DNA of 64,000 nt from Mycolicibacterium sp. (GCA_020637165.1 JACJWN010000003.1:248001-312000); one strand, 5' to 3'; positions 45,684 to 55,136 are shown, counted from the stretch's first letter. Made by a program: numbers and translations. The notes: a model not told the origin generated them from the letters alone.

Positions 45684-46702
45684 CGCACGAGGTGCCTGGG
45701 GCGGCGCCGAGCCGCGAACCCCATCACGGCCATGGCCACCCCCACGACCACGGCCACGGATTCGCGGGGGCACTGCGTGAGTTGTTCGTTCCGCACGGTC
45801 ATGACCCCGCAGACAGCATCGACGGCCCGTTGGAGTCCAATGCGGCCGGCGTCCGCGCGGTCAAGATCAGCCTGGTCGCGCTGGCTGCGACGGCGGCCGC
45901 CCAGTTGGTGGTCGTTTACTTCTCGGGCTCGGTGGCCCTGTTCGCCGACACCGTCCACAACTTCGCTGATGCGCTGACCGCAATTCCGCTATGGATCGCT
46001 TTCGCTCTGGGCGCGCGACCCGCCACCCGCCGCTATACCTACGGGTTCGGACGCGCCGAAGACCTGGCGGGTCTCTTCGTCATCGCGATGATCGCCGTGT
46101 CCGCCGTCATCGCCGGCGTGGAGTCGGTTCGCCGCCTCGGCAACCCGGTCCCAATCCACCAGGTGGGCTGGGTCGCGGCCGCAGGACTGATCGGATTCAT
46201 CGGCAACGAGTTCGTCGCCGTCTACCGCGTCAGGGTAGGCCGCAGGATCGGTTCCGCCGCGCTGGTCGCCGACGGCCTGCACGCGCGCACGGACGGGTTC
46301 ACATCCCTGGCGGTGCTGCTGGGCGCGGGAGGGGTCGCACTCGGGTTTCCGCTGGCGGACCCCATCATCGGCCTGATCATCACCGCGGCCATCCTGGCCG
46401 TTCTGCGCACCGCCGCGCGCGACGTGTTCCGCCGCCTGCTGGACGGGGTGGACCCGAACTTCTTGGACAAGGCCGAAGACGCCCTTATCGCGGAGCCGGG
46501 AGTCATCGCCGTCCGCTCCGTCAGAATGCGCTGGATCGGCCATCGGCTGCATGCTGAGGCAGAACTCGATATCGAACCTGACACCAGTCTTGCCGAAGCC
46601 CACCGAATAGCCCACGAGGCCGAACACACTCTCACCCACGCGGTTCCCAAACTGTCGAGCGCGCTGGTGCACGCCTACCCCGCCAAGGCCCCACACGCCT
46701 GA
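45680..46702 (+). CDS. Cation diffusion facilitator (CDF) metal exporter
   Basis: A 340-residue exporter. The His-rich N-terminus (HHGHGHPHDHGHGF, about 15-28) is typical of zinc/cobalt CDF proteins. Six helices follow from about 60; the transport site residues are in FADTVHNFADAL of helix 2 (about 92-103) and VADGLHARTDGFTS of helix 5 (about 195-208, HxxxD). The C-terminal 80 residues are the cytosolic ferredoxin-like dimer domain. It uses the proton gradient to export divalent metals. GTG start overlaps arsR, making a regulator-exporter operon. M. tuberculosis Rv2025c is a comparable protein. Confidence 0.9.
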   Translation: MTHEVPGAAPSREPHHGHGHPHDHGHGFAGALRELFVPHGHDPADSIDGPLESNAAGVRAVKISLVALAATAAAQLVVVYFSGSVALFADTVHNFADALTAIPLWIAFALGARPATRRYTYGFGRAEDLAGLFVIAMIAVSAVIAGVESVRRLGNPVPIHQVGWVAAAGLIGFIGNEFVAVYRVRVGRRIGSAALVADGLHARTDGFTSLAVLLGAGGVALGFPLADPIIGLIITAAILAVLRTAARDVFRRLLDGVDPNFLDKAEDALIAEPGVIAVRSVRMRWIGHRLHAEAELDIEPDTSLAEAHRIAHEAEHTLTHAVPKLSSALVHAYPAKAPHA

Positions 46703-46711
46703 GGCGCTGAT

Positions 46712-47740
46712 TCAATCCCCCTGATGCGCGGCCTGGAAGTCCTCCACCTGCTGCGCGACCTCGCCGACGTCCTCGAAACGGGCGACGTGGAACAGCGCGT
46801 CGCCCTGGTGCACGATCGGCAGCTGAGTCAGCCCGATAACCAGCCCGGAGTGATCCGCGGTCACCACGACCTCGGTATCGCCGAAGGGGTCGGCGATCTT
46901 GCCGATCGGCTCGCCGCGCTCGACACGGGCTCCGAGCGGCTTGGAGCTGCGGAACATTCCACTCTCGGGCGCCCGGACCCATGCGCTGGAGCGCGCCACG
47001 AACGGCTCGGGGTGGGCGCGGCGGTGGCGCCGCGGCGGTGGGAGCATCCCCAGCGCGCGCATCACGTTGACGATGCCCCGCACCCCGGGTCGGATCGCGG
47101 GCTCGGAGAAGCGCAGCGGCTCACCGGCCTCGTAGAGCAGTGTCGGGATTCCCAACTCCGCGGCGGCACCCCGCAGCGAACCGTCCCGGATCGCCGCGTT
47201 GATCAGCACCGGCACCCCGAAACTGCGCGCCAGCGCGAGGGTCTCGGGGTCATCGAGATTGCCTCGGATCTGCGGGAGGTTGTCGCGATGATTGGCCGCG
47301 GTGTGCAGGTCGATGCCGTGGGTGCACTTGGTGACGATCTCCGTCATGAACCGGTCGGCAACCTTGGCGGTCAGCGAACCGCGCTCCGAACCGGGGAACG
47401 ACCGGTTCAGGTCGCGCCGGTCGGGAAGGTACCGCGACTGGTGGAGCAGGCCGTAGACGTTCACGATCGGAATCGCGATCAACGTTCCTCGCAGACGCGC
47501 GAGCGCCGGCCGTCGCAGCAGCCGCCGGATGATTTCGACTCCGTTGAGTTCGTCGCCGTGCACCGCGGCGCACACGAACAGCCGCGGTCCGTCGCGCCGG
47601 CCGCGCACCACCTGTACCGGCATGGTCAAGGGTGTGTGGGTGTACAACTGCGGAACCGGCAGCGCGATGGTGGCACGGCCGCCCGGCGGTATCGACTCGC
47701 CGCCGATCTGCAGGTCAGTGTTCAACCGTTCAGTGCTCAC
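46712..47740 (-). CDS. Succinylglutamate desuccinylase / aspartoacylase-family protein
   Basis: A 342-residue zinc carboxypeptidase-fold amidohydrolase. The metal site is [19 protein letters not shown] (H and E of HGDE, about 56-74) and the His in [10 protein letters not shown] (about 140-149); [12 protein letters not shown] carries substrate-binding Arg/Asn. A C-terminal beta domain (about 245-335) resembles lipoyl/biotinyl-type barrels common in this branch. Family members remove acyl groups from amino acids. It is the third gene of an operon with RimK and a retropepsin-like protein; its ATG overlaps the rimK stop by four bases. The trio may attach and remove amino-acid tails. Confidence 0.85.
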   Translation of the reverse strand: MSTERLNTDLQIGGESIPPGGRATIALPVPQLYTHTPLTMPVQVVRGRRDGPRLFVCAAVHGDELNGVEIIRRLLRRPALARLRGTLIAIPIVNVYGLLHQSRYLPDRRDLNRSFPGSERGSLTAKVADRFMTEIVTKCTHGIDLHTAANHRDNLPQIRGNLDDPETLALARSFGVPVLINAAIRDGSLRGAAAELGIPTLLYEAGEPLRFSEPAIRPGVRGIVNVMRALGMLPPPRRHRRAHPEPFVARSSAWVRAPESGMFRSSKPLGARVERGEPIGKIADPFGDTEVVVTADHSGLVIGLTQLPIVHQGDALFHVARFEDVGEVAQQVEDFQAAHQGD

Positions 47741-48642
47741 CCTTTGCCCCGGGTCTTGGTCTTGCCATGCCGAGCATTGTTCTCGATGAATTTGACGATG
47801 AGCCCGGCGACGTCACGGCCGGTCGCGTCCTCGATGCCTTCCAGACCGGGCGAGGAGTTGACCTCCAACACCACCGGCCCGTGGTTGGAGCGCAGGATGT
47901 CGACGCCGGAGACGTTCAGACCCATGCGTTGTGCGGCACGAACCGCGGTCGAGCGTTCCTCCGGCGTGAGCCGGATCAGCGAGGCGGAGCCGCCGCGGTG
48001 CAGGTTCGAGCGGAACTCGCCGGCGGCGGCCTGGCGCTTCATCGCCGCGACCACCTTGTTGCCGATGACGAAACAACGCACATCGGCGCCGCCCGCCTCC
48101 TTGATGTACTCCTGGACAAGGAAATTCGCCTTCAGCCCCCGGAACGCCTCGATGATGGCCTCGGCCGCCGAACGGGTCTCGCACAACACGACGCCCTTGC
48201 CCTGCGTGCTCTCGAGCAGTTTGACCACCAGCGGGGCGCCGCCGACGATCTCGATCAGGTCGGCGGTGGAGTCGGTGGAGTTGGCGAACGCCGTGACCGG
48301 CAGGCCGATTCCGGCCCGGGCGAGAATCTGCAGCGATCGCAGCTTGTCACGCGATCGGGTGATAGCCACCGACTCATTGAGGCAGTAGGTCCCCATCATC
48401 TCGAACTGCCGCACCACGGCCGAGCCGTAGAAGGTCACCGACGCACCGATCCGGGGAATGACAGCGTCGAAATAGCCGAGCTCCTCACCCCGGTAGTGGA
48501 CCGCCGGATTGTGCGAGGCGATGTCCATATAGCACTTGAGGTGATCGAGGACGACGACATCGTGGCCGCGCTGCTCGGCGGCTTCGGCCAGGCGTCGGGT
48601 GGAGTACAGCTTCGCGTTGCGGGACAGAATCGCGATCCTCAT
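47737..48642 (-). CDS. rimK: RimK-type ATP-grasp alpha-L-glutamate ligase
   Basis: A 301-residue ATP-grasp ligase, the length of E. coli RimK (300). It starts [20 protein letters not shown] and shows the ATP-binding [17 protein letters not shown] (about 137-153), [20 protein letters not shown] (about 178-197), FRSNLHRGG (about 210-218) and the Mg2+ motif [15 protein letters not shown] (about 255-269). RimK adds glutamates to the C-terminus of ribosomal protein S6 in E. coli and can make poly-glutamate. It is the middle gene of three with four-base overlaps on both sides. Confidence 0.92.
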   Translation of the reverse strand: MRIAILSRNAKLYSTRRLAEAAEQRGHDVVVLDHLKCYMDIASHNPAVHYRGEELGYFDAVIPRIGASVTFYGSAVVRQFEMMGTYCLNESVAITRSRDKLRSLQILARAGIGLPVTAFANSTDSTADLIEIVGGAPLVVKLLESTQGKGVVLCETRSAAEAIIEAFRGLKANFLVQEYIKEAGGADVRCFVIGNKVVAAMKRQAAAGEFRSNLHRGGSASLIRLTPEERSTAVRAAQRMGLNVSGVDILRSNHGPVVLEVNSSPGLEGIEDATGRDVAGLIVKFIENNARHGKTKTRGKG

Positions 48643-49154
48643 CGGACCGACCCCTTCCCGCGGACGGTGCCCAGACGCGGACGGCCCGCCAGATAGGAGC
48701 TGGCCGGGTCGACGTGGAAACGACCGCGCAGCGCCGTTCGTCCGAGCAGCATCCTGAAGCGCATCGTCTCGCGGTCGGTGAGGGTGACCTCCGCCCGGAA
48801 GCGCTCGCCGCAGACCTCCACCGTGGTCTCGATGACGAAGCGCCGCTCACGGTGCCCACCCGAATCGGCGACCATGCGTTCGTCGAGGACGTCGGCAAGG
48901 CAGATCCGCTCGACGCTCGCGTCGTTCTGCAGCGGACGCATGCCGAATCGCACCCGGCGCTTCCCGTGCTCGATCACCGGCTCGACGAAGAACGCGTGCA
49001 ACGCAGAAGTACGGGCTCCGGTGTCCACCTTGCACTTGATGTGATCTATCCCGAGGTCGGGAAGCGAGACCCACTCCCGCCACCCCAGCAGCTTGCAGTC
49101 GGACGTCACGTCGCCGGCCTTCTTCCGCTCCCTTGCCCCCGTCGACCGGTCCAT
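48639..49154 (-). CDS. RimB-like retropepsin-fold protease (ATP-dependent zinc protease family)
   Basis: A 171-residue protein of the family annotated as putative ATP-dependent zinc protease (PF05618), which is structurally retropepsin-like. The aspartic protease signature is [17 protein letters not shown] (D-T-G, about 35-51), followed by [28 protein letters not shown] and a second loop [18 protein letters not shown] (about 130-147). In Pseudomonas, RimB partners RimK and trims glutamate tails. It is first gene of the operon; ATG 49154 is chosen over an upstream in-frame start at 49349, which would add a low-complexity Arg-rich tail. The stop overlaps rimK by four bases. Confidence 0.85.
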   Translation of the reverse strand: MDRSTGARERKKAGDVTSDCKLLGWREWVSLPDLGIDHIKCKVDTGARTSALHAFFVEPVIEHGKRRVRFGMRPLQNDASVERICLADVLDERMVADSGGHRERRFVIETTVEVCGERFRAEVTLTDRETMRFRMLLGRTALRGRFHVDPASSYLAGRPRLGTVRGKGSVR

Positions 49155-49368
49155 GCTGTCTGTTTCCTTGCCTGACGCAGCTACACAATCCGCCGCGCTG
49201 TGTCGGCGCGGTGATTGTAGAGGCTGTAGCGCCACTACCCGACCTCCGCCCGGTGGTCCTCGCGCCGATCGGGCACGCGGCCGGAAACACCGGTCATCAA
49301 CCCGTATACCCAGGCTCCTGATTGGGCCTAGCCTGGAGGCGAAACCCACGCACTGTCAGGAGAATCCG

Positions 49369-49587
49369 ATGAGCTTTGACCCGAAGAATGCCGTCAACGC
49401 AGCCAAGGACATCGCGTCCCACGCCGTCGAGAAGGCCGCCGACATCGTCGAGGATGCCGGGCAGGTGCTCAAGGGCGACATCGCCGGCGGCGTCGGCGCC
49501 ATCGTCCAGGACTCCGTCGAGATCGCCAGCCACGCGGTGGATAAGGCGAAGGAAGCCATCACCGGTAAGGACGAGGCGGCCGAGTAA
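49369..49587 (+). CDS. Small amphipathic helical protein
   Basis: A 72-residue protein of two similar halves: NAAKDIASHAVEKAADIVED and VEIASHAVDKAKEAITGKDE both contain the [VI]..ASHAV-KA pattern, an amphipathic helix rich in Ala, Lys, Asp and Glu, joined by a Gly-rich GDIAGGVGAI segment. This resembles late-embryogenesis-like or Rv0909-type antitoxin helices. A good ribosome binding site (AGGAGA) precedes the ATG. No toxin is adjacent. Function unknown; a stress-protective or membrane-associated role is guessed. Confidence 0.65.
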   Translation: MSFDPKNAVNAAKDIASHAVEKAADIVEDAGQVLKGDIAGGVGAIVQDSVEIASHAVDKAKEAITGKDEAAE

Positions 49588-49698
49588 CACCCGATCCACA
49601 CCAACGGCACGGTCGGCGTGGCTTGCCACGTCGGCCGTGCCGGGACCTCCGCGCGGGAAACCGGGCATGAACGACGCGAGAAGGATCGGCGTTCGACG

Positions 49699-49917
49699 AT
49701 GACGACTGAGCCCACCCTGCAGGCCCCCCACGAACCTCGGCGGCAACTGCCGCAGGGGCGGTATCCGGCCACGCCTTTCGGGATCTGGGCACTCGCCGTC
49801 CTGGTGGTGCTGACCGGAGCCATTCTGGGAGTGGGGATCCCGCTGGCATTGTCCGGGCCCGAAACGGATCCTGGCGACAGTGAATTCTGGGTCGGCCCGG
49901 AGGACGGTCAGCTGTGA
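49699..49917 (+). CDS. Small single-pass membrane protein upstream of PrsW
   Basis: A 72-residue protein with one transmembrane helix (FGIWALAVLVVLTGAILGVG, about 28-47), a cytosolic Pro/Arg-rich N-terminus and an acidic external C-terminus (GPETDPGDSEFWVGPEDG). Its TGA overlaps the start of the PrsW-family protease gene (GTGA), so the two are coupled. Single-pass proteins next to PrsW can be its substrates or partners. The open frame begins at 49618 but ATG 49699 (MTTEPTLQAP) is more plausible. Confidence 0.65.
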   Translation: MTTEPTLQAPHEPRRQLPQGRYPATPFGIWALAVLVVLTGAILGVGIPLALSGPETDPGDSEFWVGPEDGQL

Positions 49918-50978
49918 GCGCCCCGCCCACGCCGCCATTGTTCACCATTCCCCCGCCCGCTTCAGCCCACCAGGATCCCTCGGTGTGGCCGTTGCGGGTG
50001 GTCTACCTTGCCGGTGTCCTCAGCGGCGCGGCGATCCTCCTTGTTGCTTTCGGTCCCTCGGCCGCCGAGGTGCCGACCCTGACCGGCTCGGCCGTCATCG
50101 GGTTCGGGTTGTTCGGTGCGGTCTGCGGCTGGCTGTTGAGCCGGATCAGCGACTTCGGCACGGTCGCTCCGAGCGCCCGATGGCTCGCGCTGTGCTGGGG
50201 TGCGTTCGCGGCGATCGGGTACCCGCTTCTCGCCAACCGCGCGATTCGCGACCACTTCGCGGCACGGGGCGACGGCGAGTCCTGGTCGCTGCTGACGCCG
50301 TTCACCGAGGAACCGGCGAAACTGCTGGGTATCTTCGTCGTTCTCCTGCTGGCTGCCACCCGGCCGCGCAGCGCCCTCGACGGGCTGGTCGTCGGGTCCT
50401 TCGTCGGCCTGGGCTTCGAGGTCGTGGAGAACATCGCACGCTCGATCAACAACGCGATCACGTCCTACCCTCCCGGCCAGCGCGACAACCTCGGATCGCT
50501 GACGGTCGATCTCCTCCACGAGGTGGTTCGAGGAAGTTGGAGCGGGCACATCGTCATCACCGGCATCGCCGGTTTCGGTGTCGGATACGCGATGACGGCC
50601 GGGGATCGCTCCGGGGTCCGTCGCTGGGCGGTCGCCGTGTCACTGGTGGCCCTGGCCGTTGCCGGTCACCTGCTGTGGAACTCCCACCGGTTCGGGGCGT
50701 TCTACGTGCTCGGGCAGGTGGGCCTCTTCGTCTTCTTCCTCTGGCTGATCAGGGTGGGCCGCCGTCGAGAGGCCGAGATCTATCTGCCGTATCTGGGCTA
50801 CGTCACGCCCTCGGTGATCGAGGCCGGAATCCGGCGGTCCCGGACCCGGCGTCGCGTGACCTCGGAATTGGCGGCGGCGATCGGTACCGGCGACGCCCAA
50901 CGTGCGCACCGCTGCATCCAGCGGCTTGTCCGGGACGGGTCCGGTCAGATCCAGCCGCGCCGGGTAAAACCGATGTAG
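49914..50978 (+). CDS. PrsW-family intramembrane metalloprotease
   Basis: A 354-residue membrane protein with about eight helices. The PrsW signatures are present: TEEPAKLLGIFVVL (Glu-Glu, about 130-143), FVGLGFEVVENIARS (second Glu pair, about 164-178), and HEVVRGSWSGHIVITGIAG (His residues, about 203-221), plus LLWNSHRFG (about 253-261). PrsW proteases cut single-pass substrates such as anti-sigma factors inside the membrane. A 40-residue Arg-rich C-terminus (RRSRTRRRVTSELAA) is cytosolic. The 3' end overlaps the convergent CorA-like gene by 34 bases. It is coupled to a small membrane protein. Confidence 0.85.
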   Translation: MSAPPTPPLFTIPPPASAHQDPSVWPLRVVYLAGVLSGAAILLVAFGPSAAEVPTLTGSAVIGFGLFGAVCGWLLSRISDFGTVAPSARWLALCWGAFAAIGYPLLANRAIRDHFAARGDGESWSLLTPFTEEPAKLLGIFVVLLLAATRPRSALDGLVVGSFVGLGFEVVENIARSINNAITSYPPGQRDNLGSLTVDLLHEVVRGSWSGHIVITGIAGFGVGYAMTAGDRSGVRRWAVAVSLVALAVAGHLLWNSHRFGAFYVLGQVGLFVFFLWLIRVGRRREAEIYLPYLGYVTPSVIEAGIRRSRTRRRVTSELAAAIGTGDAQRAHRCIQRLVRDGSGQIQPRRVKPM

Positions 50979-51982
50979 AGCGCCACCGAGGCGATGGCCG
51001 ACAGCAGCGCGCTGGCCCACACTCCCCAGTTGTTGCCGTATCCGGGATAGGGGATGTTCTGGCCGTACCAGCCGGTGACCAGGGTCGGCACGGCGATGAT
51101 GGCCGCCCAGCCGGTCAGCTTCTTCATGATGGTGTTGAGTCGGGCGTCCTGCAGTGAAAGGTTGGTCTCGAACACCGTGGTTACCATGTCCCGCAAGGAC
51201 TCCGTCCACTCGCCCGCCCGGATTGCGTGGTCGTAAAGATCTGAATACCACCCGTCGAGCTCACTGCCCTGCGAACCCGGGGAAACCCGCCGCATGACGG
51301 TATTGACCACCTCCCGCATCGGCAGGACGATGCGCCGCAGTTCGACGAGTTCCTTTCGCAGCCGGTAGGTGTCCCGCTGCAGTTGCCGGGTCTGGGAGCG
51401 GTCGTCGAACAGTGCATCCTCCAGCGCCTCGATCCCGTCGTCGAGTTGCTGGATGGTGTCGAACTGCTCGTCGATCACCACGTCGAGGATCCCGTGAAGT
51501 AGCGCCGGGCTGCCATGGCGCAACAGGTCGCTGTTGTCATCCCAGCGGCGGACCACCTCGTCGATGTCGAAAATCGGTCGGGACGGGTCACTCTCGTGCC
51601 GCACCGTCACCACACCGGCGGGCAGCAGGAAAATCGACACGCGGCCGGTCAGCAGCCGCGAGTCGATAGAGCCGGACACCTGCGGCCCGATCGATGTGGC
51701 GTAGACGGTCAGAAAAGTGTGGGTCGCGTACCGGGTGGCCTTGGTGCGCGCACCGTGCTCGACGATGTCCTGCACCGCGGGCGCATCGAAGCCGAGTTCA
51801 TCGGCCAGTTCAGTCAGCAGGCCGTGCCCTGGATTGCAGAGATCGACCCAGATCAGAGCGTGCGGTTCTCGAAGATGATCCGAGACGTCCTCAAGAGGAA
51901 AATTCTCGCGCGCCAACGTGCCGTCGACCCACAGTCGGGTACGCACGGCCGCCGCGTCCGGGCGTCGATCGGTGACGGTCAC
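50945..51982 (-). CDS. CorA-family divalent cation transporter with GQN motif
   Basis: A 345-residue CorA-like protein. The N-terminal alpha/beta cytosolic domain and long stalk helix (DDRSQTRQLQRDTYRLRKEL, about 190-209) are typical; two C-terminal helices (GWAAIIAVPTLVTGWYGQNI and WASALLSAIASVALYIGF) form the pore. The selectivity motif after helix 1 is YGQN (about 304-307) rather than the canonical YGMN. Some actinobacterial family members share this; they may conduct Mg2+, Zn2+ or Co2+. Start GTG 51982; the gene ends 34 bases inside the prsW reading frame. Confidence 0.85.
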   Translation of the reverse strand: MTVTDRRPDAAAVRTRLWVDGTLARENFPLEDVSDHLREPHALIWVDLCNPGHGLLTELADELGFDAPAVQDIVEHGARTKATRYATHTFLTVYATSIGPQVSGSIDSRLLTGRVSIFLLPAGVVTVRHESDPSRPIFDIDEVVRRWDDNSDLLRHGSPALLHGILDVVIDEQFDTIQQLDDGIEALEDALFDDRSQTRQLQRDTYRLRKELVELRRIVLPMREVVNTVMRRVSPGSQGSELDGWYSDLYDHAIRAGEWTESLRDMVTTVFETNLSLQDARLNTIMKKLTGWAAIIAVPTLVTGWYGQNIPYPGYGNNWGVWASALLSAIASVALYIGFTRRGWI

Positions 51983-52020
51983 GGATCGGTGATGGTCACG
52001 AACGCGCGACCGTCGCCGGG

Positions 52021-52467
52021 CTAACCGGTGGTGTGGACGATCAGCACGTCGGTCTTGGACTTGCGCGCCACGTTGGCGGGCACCGACCCCAGCAGACGGC
52101 CGGCGATCGTGCTGAGCCCCAGATTGCCCACCACAAGCAGGTCGGCACTCACCTCGTTGGCCAGGTCGACCAGGACGTCGACCGGAGCGCCCTCGATCGC
52201 CCGCTCCTCGACATTGGTGGCACCGGCGGCCTTGGCCCGCTCGCCCGCCTCGCGAAGGATCTCATAAATCGGCGCGTTGCCCGTCACCTTGTAGCCCTCG
52301 TCCTTGAGCACATCGGCGGCGCGAGCGTCCTCGGTAGTGGGCAGGAAGGCGGTCGCCACGATGACCTTCGCCTCGGGAGCGGACGCCAGTTGCCCGGCCC
52401 GATCGACCGCGCGGAACGAGGAGTCCGAGCCGTCCGTACCGACGACCACCGTCATGTAACCGCCCAT
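52021..52467 (-). CDS. Universal stress protein, Rv1636-like
   Basis: A 148-residue UspA-fold protein: TVVVGTDGSDSSFRAVDRA (residues 6-24), VIVATAFLP, DARAADVLKDEGYKVTG, and the nucleotide loop DLLVVGNLGLSTIAGRLLGS with VPANVARKSKTDVLIVHT. It is very close in pattern and length to M. tuberculosis Rv1636 (146 residues), which binds cAMP and ATP. Its place between the mannosyltransferase gene and the MBL/uvrA region also matches Rv1636. The ATG at 52467 is chosen; a longer frame to 52671 has no family sequence. Probably acts as a cAMP buffer or sensor. Confidence 0.93.
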   Translation of the reverse strand: MGGYMTVVVGTDGSDSSFRAVDRAGQLASAPEAKVIVATAFLPTTEDARAADVLKDEGYKVTGNAPIYEILREAGERAKAAGATNVEERAIEGAPVDVLVDLANEVSADLLVVGNLGLSTIAGRLLGSVPANVARKSKTDVLIVHTTG

Positions 52468-52706
52468 TCGTGCCCTCCAGTGGTGAGTTTCGAAGCCACC
52501 CGGAACAGTAGTGCCTCCATGCGGTGACGGGACACGATTCAGTCCACGCGGCGCCCGCGGCGGAGCCCGGAATCGCTCCGATGAGGGGAAACACCGCGCC
52601 GTGACGTTCGCTACAGCCGCCGCCGGGCGGCGGCCGCGTACCGGCGATACGGTTTGCCCCGGGGCGGGCACCGCCGTAGAACCGGAAAGGACATCGAGCA
52701 GCCGAA

Positions 52707-54248
52707 GTGAGCATCTCGCTACAGCAGCGTCCGTTGGTCCTGCCTGTGCACCGGACCGCCGCCAGGCGATGGTCCCTCGATCCCGTCGTGGTGGCGGTGA
52801 TCGCGGTCGGCATCAGCGTGGCGGGCGCGGCGCGGCCCTCGCTGTGGTTCGACGAGGCCGCGACGATCTCTGCCTCGACGCGTTCGGCAGCGCAGTTGTG
52901 GCGGATGGTGGGCAATATCGATGCTGTCCACGGACTGTATTACCTGCTCATGCGCGGTTGGTATGCGGTGTTTCCGGCTACCGAGTTCGCCTCCCGGCTC
53001 TCCAGCGCGCTGGCCGTGGGCCTTGCCGCGGCCGGTGTGGTGGTACTCGGCAGGCAGATCTCCACCCGATCCGTGGCCGTTACCGCAGGCCTGGTCTTCG
53101 CCGTTCTGCCCCGGGTGACCTGGGCCGGCATGGAGACCCGCTCCTACGCGCTATCCATGGCGGCCGCGGTCTGGTTGACGGTGTTCTGCGTACTGACCGA
53201 GCGCCGCGGCCGGCCGTGGTGGTGGCTGACCTACGCCCTGCTGCTGGCGGCGGCGACGCTGCTCAATGTATTTCTCCTGCTGATCGTCCCCGCGCACGGG
53301 GTGGCCGTCGCAATGACGGGCAGTACGCCGCGGCGTGTCCGCCTCTGGGCCGTGGCAGCGGCCGGAGCCACCGCAGCGGTGACGCCGTTCCTCATGTTCG
53401 CCCAGTCCCAGCTATTCCAGGTCCGCTGGATCGCCCCACTGGGCAGCCACACCATCGGCGAGGTGCTCGAGCAGCAGTACTTCGACCATTCGCTGCCGAC
53501 CGCACTGGCCGCCGGAGCGATCCTGGCGGCGGCCCTGGTGTGCGATACCTGGCCCGCGACCGGACGTCCGGGCCGACTGTTGCCCGTCCTCGCGCTGACC
53601 TGGATCGTGGTTCCCACCGCTACGCTGCTGGCTTATTCAGAACTGAGAAACCCCATCTACTACCCGCGGTACCTGTCCTTCACCGCTCCGGCCTTCGCCT
53701 TGTTAGTTGGGCTCTGCGTCGTCGCACTGGGTCGCTCGCGGATCGGGGTCGCGATGGTCCTGGCATGTTTCACGGTGGCGGCGGCGCCCAACTGGCTGGC
53801 CCAGCGTGGTCCGTACGCAAAGGAGAACATGGACTACAGCGCGGTGGCCGACCTCATCGAGCGCAACGCCGCGCCGGGTGACTGCCTTGTGCTTGACAAT
53901 TCCGTGGCCTGGAAACCCGGGCCGATCCGCCCATTGACGGCCGCCCGGCCGAACGTCTATCGGAAGCTGCGCGACCACGGCCGTGGCCGGACCGCTCTGC
54001 AGCGGGAGCGCTTGTGGGACGGCCATGTCGCGGTGTGGGCGTGGGCCGACAAGATGCCCGGCTGCCCGGCGTTGTGGACCGTCACCGAACGCGACCCCCG
54101 CATGCCCGAGCACCAACGCGGCCCGGCATTGCCACCTGGTCCGAGACTCGGACGGGCCATGGCCTACCAGGTGCCCAGCCGGTTCGGATTTCATGTGGTG
54201 GAGCGCTGGCAGTTCAGTTTCGCGCAGGTCACCAAGTCCGTACGCTGA
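52707..54248 (+). CDS. GT39-type polyprenol-dependent mannosyltransferase (Rv1635c-like)
   Basis: A 513-residue integral membrane glycosyltransferase with about nine helices in the first 370 residues. The GT-C signature is RPSLWFDEAATISASTR (Asp-Glu in the first loop, about 43-59), with GLYYLLMRGWYAVFP and YYPRYLSFTAPAFALLV further on; the C-terminal 150 residues form a soluble extracytoplasmic domain. By position, between uvrB and the Rv1636-like gene, it corresponds to M. tuberculosis Rv1635c (CapA), which transfers mannose from polyprenyl-phosphate-mannose to start the caps of lipoarabinomannan. Whether this species makes mannose caps is not known. Start GTG 52707. Confidence 0.8.
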   Translation: MSISLQQRPLVLPVHRTAARRWSLDPVVVAVIAVGISVAGAARPSLWFDEAATISASTRSAAQLWRMVGNIDAVHGLYYLLMRGWYAVFPATEFASRLSSALAVGLAAAGVVVLGRQISTRSVAVTAGLVFAVLPRVTWAGMETRSYALSMAAAVWLTVFCVLTERRGRPWWWLTYALLLAAATLLNVFLLLIVPAHGVAVAMTGSTPRRVRLWAVAAAGATAAVTPFLMFAQSQLFQVRWIAPLGSHTIGEVLEQQYFDHSLPTALAAGAILAAALVCDTWPATGRPGRLLPVLALTWIVVPTATLLAYSELRNPIYYPRYLSFTAPAFALLVGLCVVALGRSRIGVAMVLACFTVAAAPNWLAQRGPYAKENMDYSAVADLIERNAAPGDCLVLDNSVAWKPGPIRPLTAARPNVYRKLRDHGRGRTALQRERLWDGHVAVWAWADKMPGCPALWTVTERDPRMPEHQRGPALPPGPRLGRAMAYQVPSRFGFHVVERWQFSFAQVTKSVR

Positions 54249-54284
54249 TTTCGCGTCCCAGTCGACTCCCAATAGGTCCGACTC

Positions 54285-55136
54285 TCAGTAGGCGAAGCCG
54301 AACCTCGGGGCGGTGGGAACCTCGAGGTTGTTCTCCCGGACGATGACGGGGTCACCGACGTTGACGGTGTCGAAGTACCACTCCGCGTCCTCGAGGCTCA
54401 GGCCGACGCAACCGTGGCTGACATTGGCGTGCCCGAGTGAATTCACCGCCCACGGCGCCGAGTGCACGAACAGGCCGCGGCGGGTGAACCGGACGGCGTA
54501 GTCCACCTTGAGGTGGTAGCCGTCCGGACTGTTGACCGGGATACCGACCGTGCTCGAATCCATGACCACTCCGCGTTCCTTGGCCAGGACGGTGTAAATG
54601 CCGACCGGGGTCGGGTATTGGGGTCGGCCCATGGAGGCCGGGAAGACCCCCGGTTGTCCCCAGCGGGGTCGGTGGTGCGGCGCCGGCAATGCCGACGACG
54701 GCCCGGACTCGACACCGTCGATGGTCACGGTGAAGGTGTGGTCGGCGATGCTGGCGACGCCGACGACCTTCGGTCCCGTGGTCAGCGTCATCCGCCGACC
54801 GCCGACGGACAGCGAGACGGTGCTGTGCGCCGGCCAGAAATCGTCGGGTACCCATTGCACGACGTCATTGCCGAGCCATTGGAATGTGCCGGTCATCGTC
54901 GGTTTGGACGCGATGTTGAGGGTACGTTCGGCCGCCCGCCGGTCATCGATCGGAGCGCTGAAGGTCACCACGACCGGGTGCGCCACGCCCACGACCGTGC
55001 CCGCCTTCGGTAGGACGGATGCGATGCCGAACCGGTGGGCCTGGCTCGCGGCCGCCATGCTCTCGCCGGCCGGCCCGGCGACGAGGCTCGCGAGGATCGC
55101 GACCACGCAAAGAACGCTCCGTACAACCGCCCGCAT
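54285..55136 (-). CDS. L,D-transpeptidase
   Basis: A 283-residue exported cell-wall enzyme. The signal peptide covers about residues 1-32 (SVLCVVAILASLVAGPAG). Residues about 40-125 are an Ig-like domain (PKAGTVVGVAHPVVVTFSAP). The YkuD catalytic domain has VHSAPWAVNSLGHANVSHGC, the His-x14-17-S-H-G-C motif with nucleophilic Cys at about 249, and GLSLEDAEWYFDTVNVGDPV. It forms 3-3 crosslinks in peptidoglycan and attaches to the same substrate class as LdtMt enzymes. With the adjacent repeat protein the pair resembles M. tuberculosis Rv1433 / Rv1435c. ATG 55136 is chosen from an overlong frame. Confidence 0.9.
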   Translation of the reverse strand: MRAVVRSVLCVVAILASLVAGPAGESMAAASQAHRFGIASVLPKAGTVVGVAHPVVVTFSAPIDDRRAAERTLNIASKPTMTGTFQWLGNDVVQWVPDDFWPAHSTVSLSVGGRRMTLTTGPKVVGVASIADHTFTVTIDGVESGPSSALPAPHHRPRWGQPGVFPASMGRPQYPTPVGIYTVLAKERGVVMDSSTVGIPVNSPDGYHLKVDYAVRFTRRGLFVHSAPWAVNSLGHANVSHGCVGLSLEDAEWYFDTVNVGDPVIVRENNLEVPTAPRFGFAY

